This document shows positions 24,971-35,725 of a DNA stretch of 64,000 bases, piece by piece. Location: positions 85,346 to 149,345 of the forward strand of contig NZ_NFIP01000007.1 in assembly GCF_002161805.1 (NCBI RefSeq), read 5' to 3'. Below the pieces are notes generated by a model. That model was not told the DNA's origin, searched no databases, and was given only the letters and a program-made list of their open reading frames with translations. Each line of letters starts with the position of its first letter. Positions within the stretch are counted from its first letter, which is position 1. Source of the DNA: Collinsella sp. An307. Its GTDB lineage: Bacteria > Actinomycetota > Coriobacteriia > Coriobacteriales > Coriobacteriaceae. A program made the position numbers and the translations under genes.

Positions 24971-27064
24971 TTACTTCTTCTTAGCAAGCGCTCCCATGTC
25001 GGCCACGTCGGCAAAGACAGCCTCGAAGCGGTTGAGCAGGCGCAAGCGGTTCTCGCGCAGGCGAAGATCCTCGTCCATGACCATGACATCTTCGAAGAAG
25101 CGGTCGATCGGGGCGCGGAGGCCGGCAAGAGCGGAGATGACCGAGGTGAAGTTACGCGCGGCAAGCGCCTGGGATACGGCATCAGCGGCAGCATCGGAGG
25201 CCTCTGCTAGCTCACGCTCGGCGTCCCCAAGAAGGGACTCGTCCACATCGCAGCCAAGCTTGCCGTCGGCAAGATGGCTCGCGCGCGCATAGGCGGTGGC
25301 GAGGTTCTCGAACGTCTCCGGGTCGCTCTCGCGCGCGTCGCGCAGAGCCTGAGCGAGCGCGAAGAAGTCTGCGGGCGCGGAAACGGATCCGGCGGAGACC
25401 GCGGCGACAACGTCCACAGGGATCTTGGCGTCGCGTGCCATCTGCTCCATGCGACCCTTTAGGAAGGTGCATACCGCATCAGACGTTACGTCGAGGTTGA
25501 ACTCGATCCCCTGCTCGGCGAAGAGCTCCAGCGCGGCTTTGACCAGGGGCTCATAAGCGCACCCGAGGCGCTCGCGAAGGATGTTGATGACGCCGATGGC
25601 GGAGCGGCGAAGCGCATAGGGGTCCTTGGAGCCGGTCGGCGGCTCGCCGATGGCGAACATGCCCGCGATGGTGTCGAGCTTGTCCGCAACCGCGACGATG
25701 CAGCCCGCCGTGTTCTCGGGCAGCTCATCGCCGGCGAAACGCGGACGATAATGGTCGCGGATGGCCGAGGCAACCTCGGGGGTCTCCCCTGCCGCCAGCG
25801 CGTAGTAACCGCCCATAACGCCCTGCTGGCTCGTGAACTCGATGACGGCGGAGCTCACGAGGTCGGCCTTGGCGAAGTGGGCAGCGCGCTGCGCGTCGGA
25901 AGCGGCATGTGCGCCCACGCGAGCCTCGTGCGCGATGGCAAGGGCGAGGTCCTCGATGCGCTCGGACTTCTGCAGCACCGTACCGAGCTTCTCCTGGAAG
26001 GCAACATCGGCGAGTCGGGAGCGGAACTCCTCGAGCGGGATCTTGAGGTCCTCGTCGTAGAAGAATTTGGCATCGTAAAGACGGGCGCGGACCACGCGCT
26101 CGTTGCCGTCGATGATGGTGTCGGCGCACTCAGGACGACCGTTCGCCACGACCACGAACTCGCGCATGAGCTTGCCGTCCGCATCGTAGATGGGGAAATA
26201 GCGCTGGTTGGAGAGCATGGACTCGCAGATGATCTCGTGCGGGACCTTGAGGAACTCCTCATCGAAACGGCCCACAAGAACGCTCGGCCACTCGCAGAGG
26301 TTGACGACCTCGTCGAGAACCTTTTTGGGCGTGTCGACGTGAGCGCCCTTAAGCTCGCGCTCAATCTTGGCAATGCCCTCGGCAATCACCTGGCGACGGC
26401 GCTCGTCGCTAAGGACGCCCGCCTGCTCGAGCACGGCCTCGTACTGCGCCGGCTCCGCAACGACGTGCTCGCCCGGGCCGAGAACGCGGTGGCCACGCGT
26501 GGTGTTGCCGGATACGACGTCGGCATAGCGAACAGGAACGACCTCGTCGCCCAGAAGCGCGCAGATCCAGCGAATGGGGCGTACAAAGGTCTCGTGAGTC
26601 GTGCCCCAGCGCTGACTGCGGTAGTTGGGCCACTCAAGATTAGCGATAGTCTTCTCGCAGAGGTCGGAGAGGATCGGAATGGCGGGCGCTGCAGGCACGC
26701 TGCGCTCGGCAAAGACGTACTCGCGGCCGTCGGTGTCCTCACGACGTACGAGCTCGGAGGCACCGATACCGCACTTACGGGCAAAGCCCTCGGCGGCTTT
26801 GGTGGGATTCCCCTCGGCATCGAAGGCGATGTTGGCGGCAGGGCCGCGCTTAACCTCATGCACAGCCTCGGTCTCGGTTGCCACCGTCGAGAGAACGGCC
26901 AGGCGACGCGGGGTGGAGAGCACACGGATGTCGCCGTGGGCAAGACCGGCGGCGTCAAGGCCGTCAGCGACGAGTTTGGGCAGCTGCTTCACGGCATTCA
27001 TAAGCGGCGCGGAGGGCATCTCCTCGCAGCCGATCTCGAACAGGAAATCGCGGGTTTCGCTCAT
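24971..27064 (-). CDS. glyS: Glycyl-tRNA synthetase beta subunit, 697 aa
   Basis: The tRNA-binding and editing-like subunit of the bacterial alpha2beta2 glycyl-tRNA synthetase. N-terminal FEIGCEEMPSAPL and internal RGPAANIAFDAEGNPTKAAEGFARK are family hallmarks; an HD-like region and a C-terminal anticodon-binding domain follow. Length matches the family (about 690). It starts one base after the glyQ stop. Confidence 0.97.
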   Translation of the reverse strand: MSETRDFLFEIGCEEMPSAPLMNAVKQLPKLVADGLDAAGLAHGDIRVLSTPRRLAVLSTVATETEAVHEVKRGPAANIAFDAEGNPTKAAEGFARKCGIGASELVRREDTDGREYVFAERSVPAAPAIPILSDLCEKTIANLEWPNYRSQRWGTTHETFVRPIRWICALLGDEVVPVRYADVVSGNTTRGHRVLGPGEHVVAEPAQYEAVLEQAGVLSDERRRQVIAEGIAKIERELKGAHVDTPKKVLDEVVNLCEWPSVLVGRFDEEFLKVPHEIICESMLSNQRYFPIYDADGKLMREFVVVANGRPECADTIIDGNERVVRARLYDAKFFYDEDLKIPLEEFRSRLADVAFQEKLGTVLQKSERIEDLALAIAHEARVGAHAASDAQRAAHFAKADLVSSAVIEFTSQQGVMGGYYALAAGETPEVASAIRDHYRPRFAGDELPENTAGCIVAVADKLDTIAGMFAIGEPPTGSKDPYALRRSAIGVINILRERLGCAYEPLVKAALELFAEQGIEFNLDVTSDAVCTFLKGRMEQMARDAKIPVDVVAAVSAGSVSAPADFFALAQALRDARESDPETFENLATAYARASHLADGKLGCDVDESLLGDAERELAEASDAAADAVSQALAARNFTSVISALAGLRAPIDRFFEDVMVMDEDLRLRENRLRLLNRFEAVFADVADMGALAKKK

Positions 27065-27976
27065 TTAGGCCACCTCCCCTTCGGATACGTTGTCGTCGGT
27101 TTTGGACGCCACCTCGGCAAGGTAGGCCTCGCAGCACGCCTTGGCAACCGTACGGACGCGCAGGATGTAGTTGGCGCGCTCGACCGCCGAGAGGGCGCCG
27201 CGTGCGTCGAGGATGTTGAATGCGTGGCTGCACTTCATGACGCAGTCGTAGGCGGGAAGCGGGAGCTTTGCTTCCAGGCAGGAGTGGCACTCGCGCTCGT
27301 AGTCGTCGAACTTCTGGCGCATCATGGGCACGTCGGCGACCTCGAAGTTGTACGCAGAGAACTCACGCTCGTTCTCGAGGAAGACATCGCCGTAGGTGAT
27401 CGCGGTGCCATCCGGCAAATAGCTCCAAATGAGGTCGTAGACCGAGTCAACCCCCTGCACATACATGGCGAGACGCTCGAGACCGTAGGTGATCTCGACC
27501 GGGACGGGGTCAACCTCGATACCGCCCACCTGCTGGAAGTAGGTGAACTGGGTGACCTCCATGCCATTCAGCCAGACCTCCCAGCCAAGTCCCCAGGCGC
27601 CGAGCGTCGGGCTCTCCCAGTCGTCCTCGACGAAGCGGACGTCGTGATCTGCCGGGTCGATTCCAATAGCCTTAAGAGAGTCAAGGTAGAGCTCCTGGGA
27701 GTTCACCGGAGAGGGCTTGATGAGCACTTGGAACTGATAGTAGTGCTGCAGGCGGTTGGGGTTCTCACCGTAGCGGCCGTCAGCGGGACGGCGGCACGGC
27801 TGCGCATAGCAGGTGCGCCAAGCGCCGGGGCCGAGCGAGCGGAGCGTCGTGGCGGTATGGAAGGTGCCGGCGCCGACCTCCGAGTCATAAGGCTGCATAA
27901 TGACGCAACCCTGGGAGCCCCAGTACTGCTGGAGCTTCAAAATGATGTCCTGGAAGGTGAGTGCAGATGCGTTCAT
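27065..27976 (-). CDS. glyQ: Glycyl-tRNA synthetase alpha subunit, 303 aa
   Basis: The catalytic class II subunit that activates glycine. Typical motifs are [32 protein letters not shown] and [22 protein letters not shown]. The ATG at 27976 has AGGGG upstream. No glycine T-box leader is visible in the 102 bp between lepB and this gene. Confidence 0.97.
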   Translation of the reverse strand: MNASALTFQDIILKLQQYWGSQGCVIMQPYDSEVGAGTFHTATTLRSLGPGAWRTCYAQPCRRPADGRYGENPNRLQHYYQFQVLIKPSPVNSQELYLDSLKAIGIDPADHDVRFVEDDWESPTLGAWGLGWEVWLNGMEVTQFTYFQQVGGIEVDPVPVEITYGLERLAMYVQGVDSVYDLIWSYLPDGTAITYGDVFLENEREFSAYNFEVADVPMMRQKFDDYERECHSCLEAKLPLPAYDCVMKCSHAFNILDARGALSAVERANYILRVRTVAKACCEAYLAEVASKTDDNVSEGEVA

Positions 27977-28078
27977 ACGCCCCTATCTTCCCTTCTTCGT
28001 CGCGTGCAAAACATAGGATATGGTAGCCGAAGGCCGCCGTTGAGGGGGCCAGACGAGGCCAATAGTTAAAAACCCGCT

Positions 28079-28639
28079 TTATTCGATGGCGCCGATGCGG
28101 TCGAGCGGCCAATAGCGCACGAAGGCTACGGCGACGAGGTTCTCGGTCGGCACCGCGCCAAAATAGCGTGAGTCGGCGGAGTTCTCGCGGTTGTCTCCCA
28201 TAACCCAGACCGAACCTTCGGGAACGGTGTAGGGAAAACTCACCGAGATGCCCGGAGCCTGTTGGGCAAGCTCATAGGTGAGACCCGCTGCGTAGGGCTC
28301 GTCGAGCTCCTGTCCGTCGACGTAGACCTTACCCGAGCGAAGGTCCACGGTCTGACCACCGGTTGCGATGACGCGCTTGACAAGAACATCGTGGTCCCCG
28401 GCGCTCGTAGGGTTGCGGAAGACAACAATGTCGCCTGCCGAAACGTCCTGCCCCAGCTCGAGCGTCGCCTTTTGGCCAAGTAACTGGTCGCCGACCATGA
28501 TCGTGGGCTCCATGGAAGCCGTTGGGACGTAGTAGGGCTCAACTACGAAGGTGCGTACGATGATCATGAAGAGGCAGGCGACGGCAAAAACCGCAACCCA
28601 TTCGAGAACGCTGTAGAGGAAGGACCGGGCTCGCTCCAT
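28079..28639 (-). CDS. lepB: Signal peptidase I, 186 aa
   Basis: Cleaves signal peptides of secreted proteins. One N-terminal transmembrane helix (about 11-30) precedes the catalytic Ser in VPTASMEPTI and the catalytic Lys in VLVKRVIATGG. The conserved MGDNRENSADSRYFG box is present. ATG 28639 was preferred to the GTG at 28645 because GGGGGAG then has 5-nt spacing. It follows trmD by 2 nt. Confidence 0.96.
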   Translation of the reverse strand: MERARSFLYSVLEWVAVFAVACLFMIIVRTFVVEPYYVPTASMEPTIMVGDQLLGQKATLELGQDVSAGDIVVFRNPTSAGDHDVLVKRVIATGGQTVDLRSGKVYVDGQELDEPYAAGLTYELAQQAPGISVSFPYTVPEGSVWVMGDNRENSADSRYFGAVPTENLVAVAFVRYWPLDRIGAIE

Positions 28640-28641
28640 GC

Positions 28642-29415
28642 TCACTCCCCCTTTACCGAGCTGTCGACAGATCCGTTGGCCGAGGCAAGTAGGTCGCAGG
28701 CGAACGCTCGCTCCTCATCGGTGAGGTCCGCGCTCTCGATCAGGTCCGGTCGCCAGCGAACCGTGCGCTCGATGGCATTGGTGCGACGCCATGCGGCAAC
28801 CTTTGCATGGTCCCCAGAGAGAAGGACCTCCGGAACTCCGCTCCCGCGAAACTCTGCCGGGCGGGTGTACTGGGCATATTCGAGAAGGCCGCCACCGGCA
28901 CCGGTTGCGAAGGATTCGTCGACGTTGCTCATATCGTCACCGAGGGCCCCGGGAATGAGGCGAACCACGGCGTCGGTCACCACCATAGCGGCAAGCTCAC
29001 CGCCTGTGAGCACATAGTCACCGATGGAGATGCGCTCGTCGGCATAAGCATAGGCGCGCTCGTCGATACCCTCGTAGCGCCCGCAAACGAAAAGGACGCG
29101 CTCTTTGGTGGAAAGCCGCTCAGCGGTCGCCTGCGTGAACGGGTCCCCGCACGGCGTGAAGAAGACGATATGGGGACGAGGGCTTTGGGCGATGAGATCA
29201 TCGAGGGCCTCTGCAATGGGCTCGACCTTCATGAGCATACCCTGACCGCCCCCAAAAGGAGCGTCATCGACCGTGCGGTGGCGGTCGTGGGTCCAATCCC
29301 GTAGGTCGTGGGCACGAAACTCAAAGAGGCCGGCTCGCTGGGCGCGGCCCAAGATCGAGGTCGACATGACGGTATCGAACATCTCGGGAAAGACGGAGAG
29401 CGCTTCGATACGCAT
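28642..29415 (-). CDS. trmD: tRNA (guanine-37-N1) methyltransferase, 257 aa
   Basis: Methylates G37 of tRNAs to prevent frameshifting. The SPOUT trefoil-knot AdoMet site is recognisable (RYEGIDERA, ISIGDYVLTGGELAA) along with FPEMF near the start and the basic C-terminal domain (LLSGDHAKVAAWRR). It overlaps the rimM stop by 1 nt, in the conserved rpsP-khpA-rimM-trmD order. Confidence 0.97.
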   Translation of the reverse strand: MRIEALSVFPEMFDTVMSTSILGRAQRAGLFEFRAHDLRDWTHDRHRTVDDAPFGGGQGMLMKVEPIAEALDDLIAQSPRPHIVFFTPCGDPFTQATAERLSTKERVLFVCGRYEGIDERAYAYADERISIGDYVLTGGELAAMVVTDAVVRLIPGALGDDMSNVDESFATGAGGGLLEYAQYTRPAEFRGSGVPEVLLSGDHAKVAAWRRTNAIERTVRWRPDLIESADLTDEERAFACDLLASANGSVDSSVKGE

Positions 29416-29948
29416 CAGGACACCTCGCTATCGTTCATCTCGATGAGGCCGTCCATGATGCGGACGGCAATGTCTCCAGACTCAGGAATGGTAGGGATAA
29501 CGTCCTCCACCACGGGAATGAGCACCTCGCCATAGGCGCCGCCGTCGACCACCCAGACATCGTTAGCGGGAAGCTCGAGAATGTCGCGCACGACGCCGAG
29601 CACGCCGTAGCGCTCGTCCACGACCGCGCGACCCGAGAGCTCCTCTACGGAAGCCTCGAGGGGGCCGAGTTCGATGTCGTCCTCGCGTGCGAGGACATAG
29701 CAACCCGAGATTGCCTCAGCATCGCTCATGGAGTCTATGCCGGAGAAGGAAACAAGTGCCCCGTCTCCGCTTGTCGAGAGGTGCTCGACCAAGCACCAAC
29801 GGTCTCGCTTAAGGGCAGGGGGCGTCAAGGCCACGGAGAGCCCCTCGCTCAAAACGAGAGGGAGGCCGCGCACCGGTTGCACGACGACCTCCCCTGCTTT
29901 GCCGTGCGGTTTAACCACACGGGCGATATTTCGATACCGTACGGGCAA
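29415..29948 (-). CDS. rimM: Ribosome maturation factor RimM, 177 aa
   Basis: Assists assembly of the 30S head around S19. The N-terminal RimM barrel (ARVVKPHGKAGEVVVQP) and the C-terminal PRC-barrel (VVDERYGVLGVVRDILELPANDVW) are present. The start is a TTG at 29948, the only start that gives a family-typical N-terminus. The motif GEVLIPVVEDVIPTI matches the family. Confidence 0.95.
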   Translation of the reverse strand: MPVRYRNIARVVKPHGKAGEVVVQPVRGLPLVLSEGLSVALTPPALKRDRWCLVEHLSTSGDGALVSFSGIDSMSDAEAISGCYVLAREDDIELGPLEASVEELSGRAVVDERYGVLGVVRDILELPANDVWVVDGGAYGEVLIPVVEDVIPTIPESGDIAVRIMDGLIEMNDSEVS

Positions 29949-29953
29949 GATGC

Positions 29954-30238
29954 CTAGCCCAGGACCTCGACCTCGACAGCCGTTCCAAGACGGGCTGCGA
30001 GTGCACGAGCGAGCGTGCGAATCGCCTTGATCGTGCGGCCGTGGCGACCGATGACCTTGGCAACGTCGGAATCCGCGACGGAAACCTCGATAGTGGAGGC
30101 ATCCTCGCGGTCGATGACCTCGAGACTCACGGCATCCGGCTCGTCGACAATGCTCACGACGAGGTACTCCACCAGATCGGCGATGCGATCCGAGAGGAGC
30201 TCCTCACCTTCGAGCGCGCCGCTAAGCTCCTCAGACAC
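29954..30238 (-). CDS. khpA: KhpA family RNA-binding KH-domain protein, 94 aa
   Basis: A small KH-domain RNA chaperone, in other Gram-positives a partner of KhpB/Jag with roles in cell division. The GxxG loop is in VIGRHGRTIKAIR. The GTG start has GGAG at 7 nt. It sits between rpsP and rimM as in most Firmicutes and Actinomycetota. No khpB lies in this window. Confidence 0.93.
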   Translation of the reverse strand: MSEELSGALEGEELLSDRIADLVEYLVVSIVDEPDAVSLEVIDREDASTIEVSVADSDVAKVIGRHGRTIKAIRTLARALAARLGTAVEVEVLG

Positions 30239-30241
30239 CGC

Positions 30242-30586
30242 TTACTCCTCGGCGCCCTCGGCAGCCTCGGCCTCAGCCGCCTTAGCGGCCTCCGCCTCCT
30301 TGGCAAGCTGCTTCTTGGACTTCTTGACAGCGGTCTCGGCCTTGGGGCCCTCCTCGGCGGCCTTGACGAGCGCCTTGACGGCGTCGGTCAGCTGGGCGCC
30401 CTTGGACTGCCAGTCGTTGATCTTCTCGATGTCGAGATCGATGGTCTTGGGGTTGGTGAGCGGGTTGTAGCGGCCCACCTCCTCGATCAGACGACCATCG
30501 CGGGGCGAACGGGAATCGGCGACCACGACACGGTAGTACGGACGCTTCTTAGAGCCGTGACGGGCGAGACGAATCTTGACTGCCAA
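30242..30586 (-). CDS. rpsP: 30S ribosomal protein S16, 114 aa
   Basis: The core [31 protein letters not shown] is characteristic. The start is a TTG at 30586 with GGAGGAG at 6 nt; the frame is open much further upstream but without S16 sequence. About 35 extra C-terminal residues are Lys/Ala/Glu-rich ([13 protein letters not shown]), an extension seen in Actinomycetota. Confidence 0.96.
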   Translation of the reverse strand: MAVKIRLARHGSKKRPYYRVVVADSRSPRDGRLIEEVGRYNPLTNPKTIDLDIEKINDWQSKGAQLTDAVKALVKAAEEGPKAETAVKKSKKQLAKEAEAAKAAEAEAAEGAEE

Positions 30587-30784
30587 TGAAAACTCCTCCA
30601 ACCAGGCAGCCGGTATGGCTGCGACGACAGACAAACAAATGGTTATGATACGCCAACGGAGGGGCGTGCGTCCTGCCAACGCGCAGGAACTTCGGTATTT
30701 CCGCAGGCGGTTCCATATAATACGCACTTCTTACAATATTGCAAGGCCCCTTTGCGACGAATGCGCACGCAACGCACAAGATGC

Positions 30785-30790
30785 TATACT
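30785..30790 (+). promoter_or_regulatory. -10 box of dinB, placing the transcription start at or near the start codon
   Basis: TATACT lies 6 nt before the ATG at 30797 and no SD precedes that ATG, as expected for a leaderless mRNA. A good -35 is not visible at 16-18 nt. Confidence 0.45.
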
Positions 30791-30796
30791 GCGCAT

Positions 30797-32110
30797 ATGT
30801 ACGATAGCGAACATACATACGCCCAAGGGAACGATCTCACCGACGTCACCGCCGGCCTGTTCGGCGGGTGGAGGGGTCCGGCCATCGGCCTTATGGACCT
30901 CGACGCGTTCTTTGCGAGCGTAGAGCAGCTCGACCATCCCGAATGGCGCGGTAAGCCCGTTATCGTCGGTGGCAGCCCCGAGGAGCGCGGTGTCGTATCC
31001 ACGGCGTCCTATGAGGCGAGGCCCTATGGTGTGCACTCGGCTATGCCCTCCGCGCAGGCCAAGCGGCTCTGTCCAGATGCCATCTGGACGCACGGTCATT
31101 TTGATCGGTACCGCGAAATGAGCGCGAAGGTTATGGCCATCATCGCGGATGAGACACCGTATATCGACCAGGTTTCCATCGACGAGGCGTTTTTCGATAT
31201 CACTCCGGGCCGCTTCTCGCGCGAGAGCCCTGTTGAGATTGCGCAGCGCATCTCCCGGCGCGTATCGGAGCTCGGCATCACCTGCTCCATCGGTCTCGGA
31301 CCCAACAAGACGGTCGCCAAGATCGCGAGCGAGCGCGACAAGCCCCGGGGCCTCACGGTGGTGCTCCCCGGTACCGAGGCGGCGTTTTTGGCGCCCTTAC
31401 CGGTGCGCGCCATGAGCGGTATCGGTAAAGCCGCCGATGCCGCACTGGCGAAAGCGGGTATTCGCACGCTCGGCGCGCTTGCGGAGGCACCGGTGGCAAA
31501 GCTCGCCCCCATCTTTGGGTCAGCTGCCGAGATGATGAAACTGCGCGCCCAGGGGCGCGAGCAGAGCTCGGTTAAGCCCCAAGATGCTCCTGACGAAGTT
31601 AAGTCGGTCAGCAACGAGCGCACCTTCGCTCACGACCTCACGGCTCGTGAAGACGTCTACGCTGCGCTCGCCCTATTGGGTGAGTCGGTTGGCCGCCGGT
31701 TGAGAAGAAAAGGGCTCGTCGGAAGGACCGTTACGGTTAAGGTCCGCTACACCTTCGGCAGTGGTCACACGGCGCAGCGCAAACTCCCCCACCCGACCGA
31801 TGACGAGAACCTGTTTGTCTCAGTGGCGCGCGAGCTCGTCGACTCGCTATGGCAACCCGGTATGCCCGTGCGCCTTCTGGGGATAGGCATCAGCGATTTC
31901 GACGCCGACGAGGGCGTGCAGACCGACCTGTTCTGCGATGTGGATGAACGCGGTGCCGTTTCGAGCGACCGAAGAGGACTCTCCGTTGCCGTCGACCATG
32001 TGAGAGAGCGCTTTGGCGCAGGCGCGGTAAGCTTTGGGCGCGCCGCTCGTTTTGAACGCGATCTTGTGCGGGAAGACAAGTTCCTCACGCAGAATAAGCC
32101 TACAGAATAG
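30797..32110 (+). CDS. dinB: DNA polymerase IV (Y family), 437 aa
   Basis: A low-fidelity translesion polymerase. Catalytic acidic residues appear in LMDLDAFFASVEQL and VSIDEAFFDI; the thumb and little-finger domains follow (TCSIGLGPNKTVAKIASE, GRRLRRKGLVGRTVTVKVR). An N-terminal segment of about 33 residues precedes the usual start of the family. ATG 30797 has no SD and is probably leaderless; the ATG inside MDLDAFF would truncate the first strand. It is the only plus-strand gene before 54.7 kb. No classical beta-clamp peptide is obvious at the C-terminus, which may be QTDLFCD earlier in the chain. Confidence 0.93.
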   Translation: MYDSEHTYAQGNDLTDVTAGLFGGWRGPAIGLMDLDAFFASVEQLDHPEWRGKPVIVGGSPEERGVVSTASYEARPYGVHSAMPSAQAKRLCPDAIWTHGHFDRYREMSAKVMAIIADETPYIDQVSIDEAFFDITPGRFSRESPVEIAQRISRRVSELGITCSIGLGPNKTVAKIASERDKPRGLTVVLPGTEAAFLAPLPVRAMSGIGKAADAALAKAGIRTLGALAEAPVAKLAPIFGSAAEMMKLRAQGREQSSVKPQDAPDEVKSVSNERTFAHDLTAREDVYAALALLGESVGRRLRRKGLVGRTVTVKVRYTFGSGHTAQRKLPHPTDDENLFVSVARELVDSLWQPGMPVRLLGIGISDFDADEGVQTDLFCDVDERGAVSSDRRGLSVAVDHVRERFGAGAVSFGRAARFERDLVREDKFLTQNKPTE

Positions 32111-32139
32111 GCCCTGCCGCCGAAGACGACAGGGCCTAT
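32107..32139. terminator. Hairpin between convergent dinB and rsfS
   Basis: A perfect 10-bp stem ATAGGCCCTG / CAGGGCCTAT beginning in the dinB stop codon. It lacks a T run on either strand, but its place between convergent genes suggests shared termination. Confidence 0.5.
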
Positions 32140-32161
32140 GGTGAGTCGATATTGCGAAGGA

Positions 32162-32620
32162 CTACGCGATCTCGATACGCGGTGCGTCGCCCCAGAGCTT
32201 CTCGAGGCGGTAGTAATCGCGCGTCTCAGGGGTGAAGACGTGAACGATGACGGTACCGTAGTCCATAAGGATCCAGTTGCGCTGGTCACGACCCTCGATG
32301 GAAAACGGGTGCTCGTTGCAGGTCTTTGCAATCCGCTCCTCGATCTCATCGACGACGGCATCGACGAGGCGCGAGTTGGAGGCGGACATGATCACGAAGT
32401 AGTCGCATACGTCCGAGAGCGCGGTAAGGTCGAGGACCGTCACGTCGTCGGCCTTCTTGTCGTCACCGGCGCGAGCGGCCGTGAGGGCGACCTCGCGCGC
32501 GTCTACGCCGGAGGAAGAAAGAGAGGCAGCCGTGCGCTCAAAGCTATGTGCGTAGCCGAGTTCGATATCCTCTTCGTTCTGCATGTCCTCAATCGTGTTC
32601 TCGTTGGTGGTCTCGGTCAT
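32162..32620 (-). CDS. rsfS: Ribosome silencing factor RsfS, 152 aa
   Basis: Binds L14 and blocks subunit joining when nutrients are scarce. The DUF143 core is present (KKADDVTVLDL, DYFVIMSASNSR, WILMDYGTVIVHVF). About 35 acidic residues extend the N-terminus. AAGGG precedes the ATG. It is the last gene of the obg-nadD-yqeK-rsfS order. Confidence 0.95.
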   Translation of the reverse strand: MTETTNENTIEDMQNEEDIELGYAHSFERTAASLSSSGVDAREVALTAARAGDDKKADDVTVLDLTALSDVCDYFVIMSASNSRLVDAVVDEIEERIAKTCNEHPFSIEGRDQRNWILMDYGTVIVHVFTPETRDYYRLEKLWGDAPRIEIA

Positions 32621-32622
32621 GT

Positions 32623-33255
32623 TCAGCCCTTCTTGGTCATATAGTCGTTATAGATGGATACGGTGCCGGGATAAAGGTAGCGCCTCGTATCGAGTACGTA
32701 GGAGATGCCGCCGATGAAGCTCGTTAAGAAGAGCTCCTCAAGCGTCACGTCGCCCACAAGGTCCCTCTGGTGCTCGGCGTAAGCACCGTGGCGGTTGGGC
32801 TCGATGCCGTCTGCGACGAACACGACCATGTCAAGCGGCGTCATATCCGGCGCAGCAAGGGTGTGGCGCGCAACTGCCTGGAACACCTCAGAAGGAAGCT
32901 CTCCAAAGAGCTCGACGAGCTCGCGTGCGGCAACCGGTCCGTGCAGAAGCGGGGACGCCTGCGCGGGATCTCCCTCGATGGGGATATGGTAGCGAAGCGC
33001 ACGGGCGAGCATCTCGTCATCGGGAATCACTTTATCCCAATCGTGGATAAGGCCGGCGGCGTACGCCGAAAACACATCGACGTCGTACACCAAAGCAAGC
33101 GAGGCCGCGGTCCTGGCAACGCCGAGCGAATGGCGATGGCGCTTTGCCGCATCCTTCATGCGAACCGCGAGCAGATCGCGCATACGACGAATGGTCGCAT
33201 CCTTCTCCTCATCAAAGGATATGGCGTCGTCTTCTAGCATCCAGTTGCGGCCCAA
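32623..33255 (-). CDS. yqeK: YqeK-type HD-domain hydrolase, 210 aa
   Basis: HD-superfamily protein; characterised YqeK enzymes cleave Ap4A symmetrically. Metal ligands are visible in KRHRHSLGV, LIHDWDK (the HD), ARYHI-type RYHIP, LLHGPVAA and ARHTLA. The TTG start at 33255 is supported by GGAGG at 8 nt; the next ATG (33240) has no SD. Placed between nadD and rsfS as in most Gram-positives. Confidence 0.9.
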   Translation of the reverse strand: MGRNWMLEDDAISFDEEKDATIRRMRDLLAVRMKDAAKRHRHSLGVARTAASLALVYDVDVFSAYAAGLIHDWDKVIPDDEMLARALRYHIPIEGDPAQASPLLHGPVAARELVELFGELPSEVFQAVARHTLAAPDMTPLDMVVFVADGIEPNRHGAYAEHQRDLVGDVTLEELFLTSFIGGISYVLDTRRYLYPGTVSIYNDYMTKKG

Positions 33256-33279
33256 AGAGCTCGCCTCCTTACAACGTCC

Positions 33280-33933
33280 CTACATCCGGTAGAGACGGTT
33301 CTTGTTGATATAGCCCATGACCGACTCGCTCGTGAGGTAACGCACGCTCTTACCGAGCCGAACGCGGTCACGGATGTTGGTGGAGCTAATGGCGAGCGCG
33401 GGAATCTGGATATAACGGACGTCGAAGTCGATTCCCGACGCGGCGATGCGCGCCTGAGCCTGACGGATGTCGTAGCCCGGACGCGTCGCCGCGATGAGCG
33501 TGGCGAGGCTCGCTATCTCTGCGGCGTCGTGCCAGGTGACGATATCGATGATTGCGTCGGCCCCGGTGATGAAGTAGAGGTGTACGTTTGCAGGATAGGC
33601 GCTCCTGAGCGCCTTGAGCGTGTCCACCGTGTACGTCACGCCGGGTCGGTCGATCTCAAAGCGGCTTGCATAAAAGGACGGATTGGCGGCGGTTGCGAGC
33701 ACCGTCATCGCATAGCGATCCTCCGGACTCGTGACCTCTCGGTCCTGCTTGAAAGCAGGGCTTCCCGCCGGCATGAACAGGACAAGGTCGAGCGCGAGCG
33801 CCTCGCGCGCCTGCTCAGCGGTAACGAGGTGCCCGTAGTGGATGGGGTCGAAGGTGCCGCCCATGATGCCGAGGCGGTATTCACGGCCCGGATCCTGCCC
33901 GAGCTCGGGAAGTTGAGAGGCACTGCGGTCCAC
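33280..33933 (-). CDS. nadD: Nicotinate-nucleotide adenylyltransferase, 217 aa
   Basis: Forms deamido-NAD from NaMN and ATP. The nucleotidyltransferase motif GGTFDPIHYGHL and the C-terminal ISSTNIRDRV signature are intact. GTG start after AGGGGAG. About 20 N-terminal residues precede the core. It follows obg by 15 nt. Confidence 0.95.
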   Translation of the reverse strand: MDRSASQLPELGQDPGREYRLGIMGGTFDPIHYGHLVTAEQAREALALDLVLFMPAGSPAFKQDREVTSPEDRYAMTVLATAANPSFYASRFEIDRPGVTYTVDTLKALRSAYPANVHLYFITGADAIIDIVTWHDAAEIASLATLIAATRPGYDIRQAQARIAASGIDFDVRYIQIPALAISSTNIRDRVRLGKSVRYLTSESVMGYINKNRLYRM

Positions 33934-33948
33934 GCGCTCCCCTTTCGG

Positions 33949-35400
<1,452 letters not shown>

Positions 35401-35417
35401 CTATGAAGGGTGAGCTG

Positions 35418-35684
35418 CTACGCCTCGACAGCCTCGGCAGCGGGGATGACGCTCACGCGGTGCTTGACACCCTTGTGGTACTGAACGGTACCGTCAACGA
35501 GGGCGAACAGCGTGTCGTCCTTACCACGACCGACGTTGGCGCCGGGGTGGATGTGCGTGCCGCGCTGGCGAACGAGGATGTTGCCCGCCTTCACAACCTG
35601 ACCGCCGAAACGCTTGCAACCAAGTCGCTGGGCGTGGGAGTCACGGCCGTTGCGGGAGGAACCGAGTCCTTTTTTGTGTGCCAT
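35418..35684 (-). CDS. rpmA: 50S ribosomal protein L27, 88 aa
   Basis: Peptidyl-transferase-centre protein. It starts [16 protein letters not shown], i.e. without the N-terminal leader that Firmicutes remove with Prp protease, which agrees with an actinobacterial host. Confidence 0.97.
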   Translation of the reverse strand: MAHKKGLGSSRNGRDSHAQRLGCKRFGGQVVKAGNILVRQRGTHIHPGANVGRGKDDTLFALVDGTVQYHKGVKHRVSVIPAAEAVEA

Positions 35685-35725
35685 GTCTTTACCTGCTCTT
35701 TCAAACTACGTGCGGAGTGCCTGTG

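Noticed and set aside
27977..28078. Possible glycine T-box leader before glyQ
   Set aside because: The gap is only about 100 bp and shows no T-box core motif and no terminator/antiterminator pair.
30807..30822. SOS-box-like sequence at the dinB start (CGAACATACATACG)
   Set aside because: Only the left half matches the CGAAC-N4-GTTCG consensus; the right half differs at two positions, so LexA control cannot be claimed.
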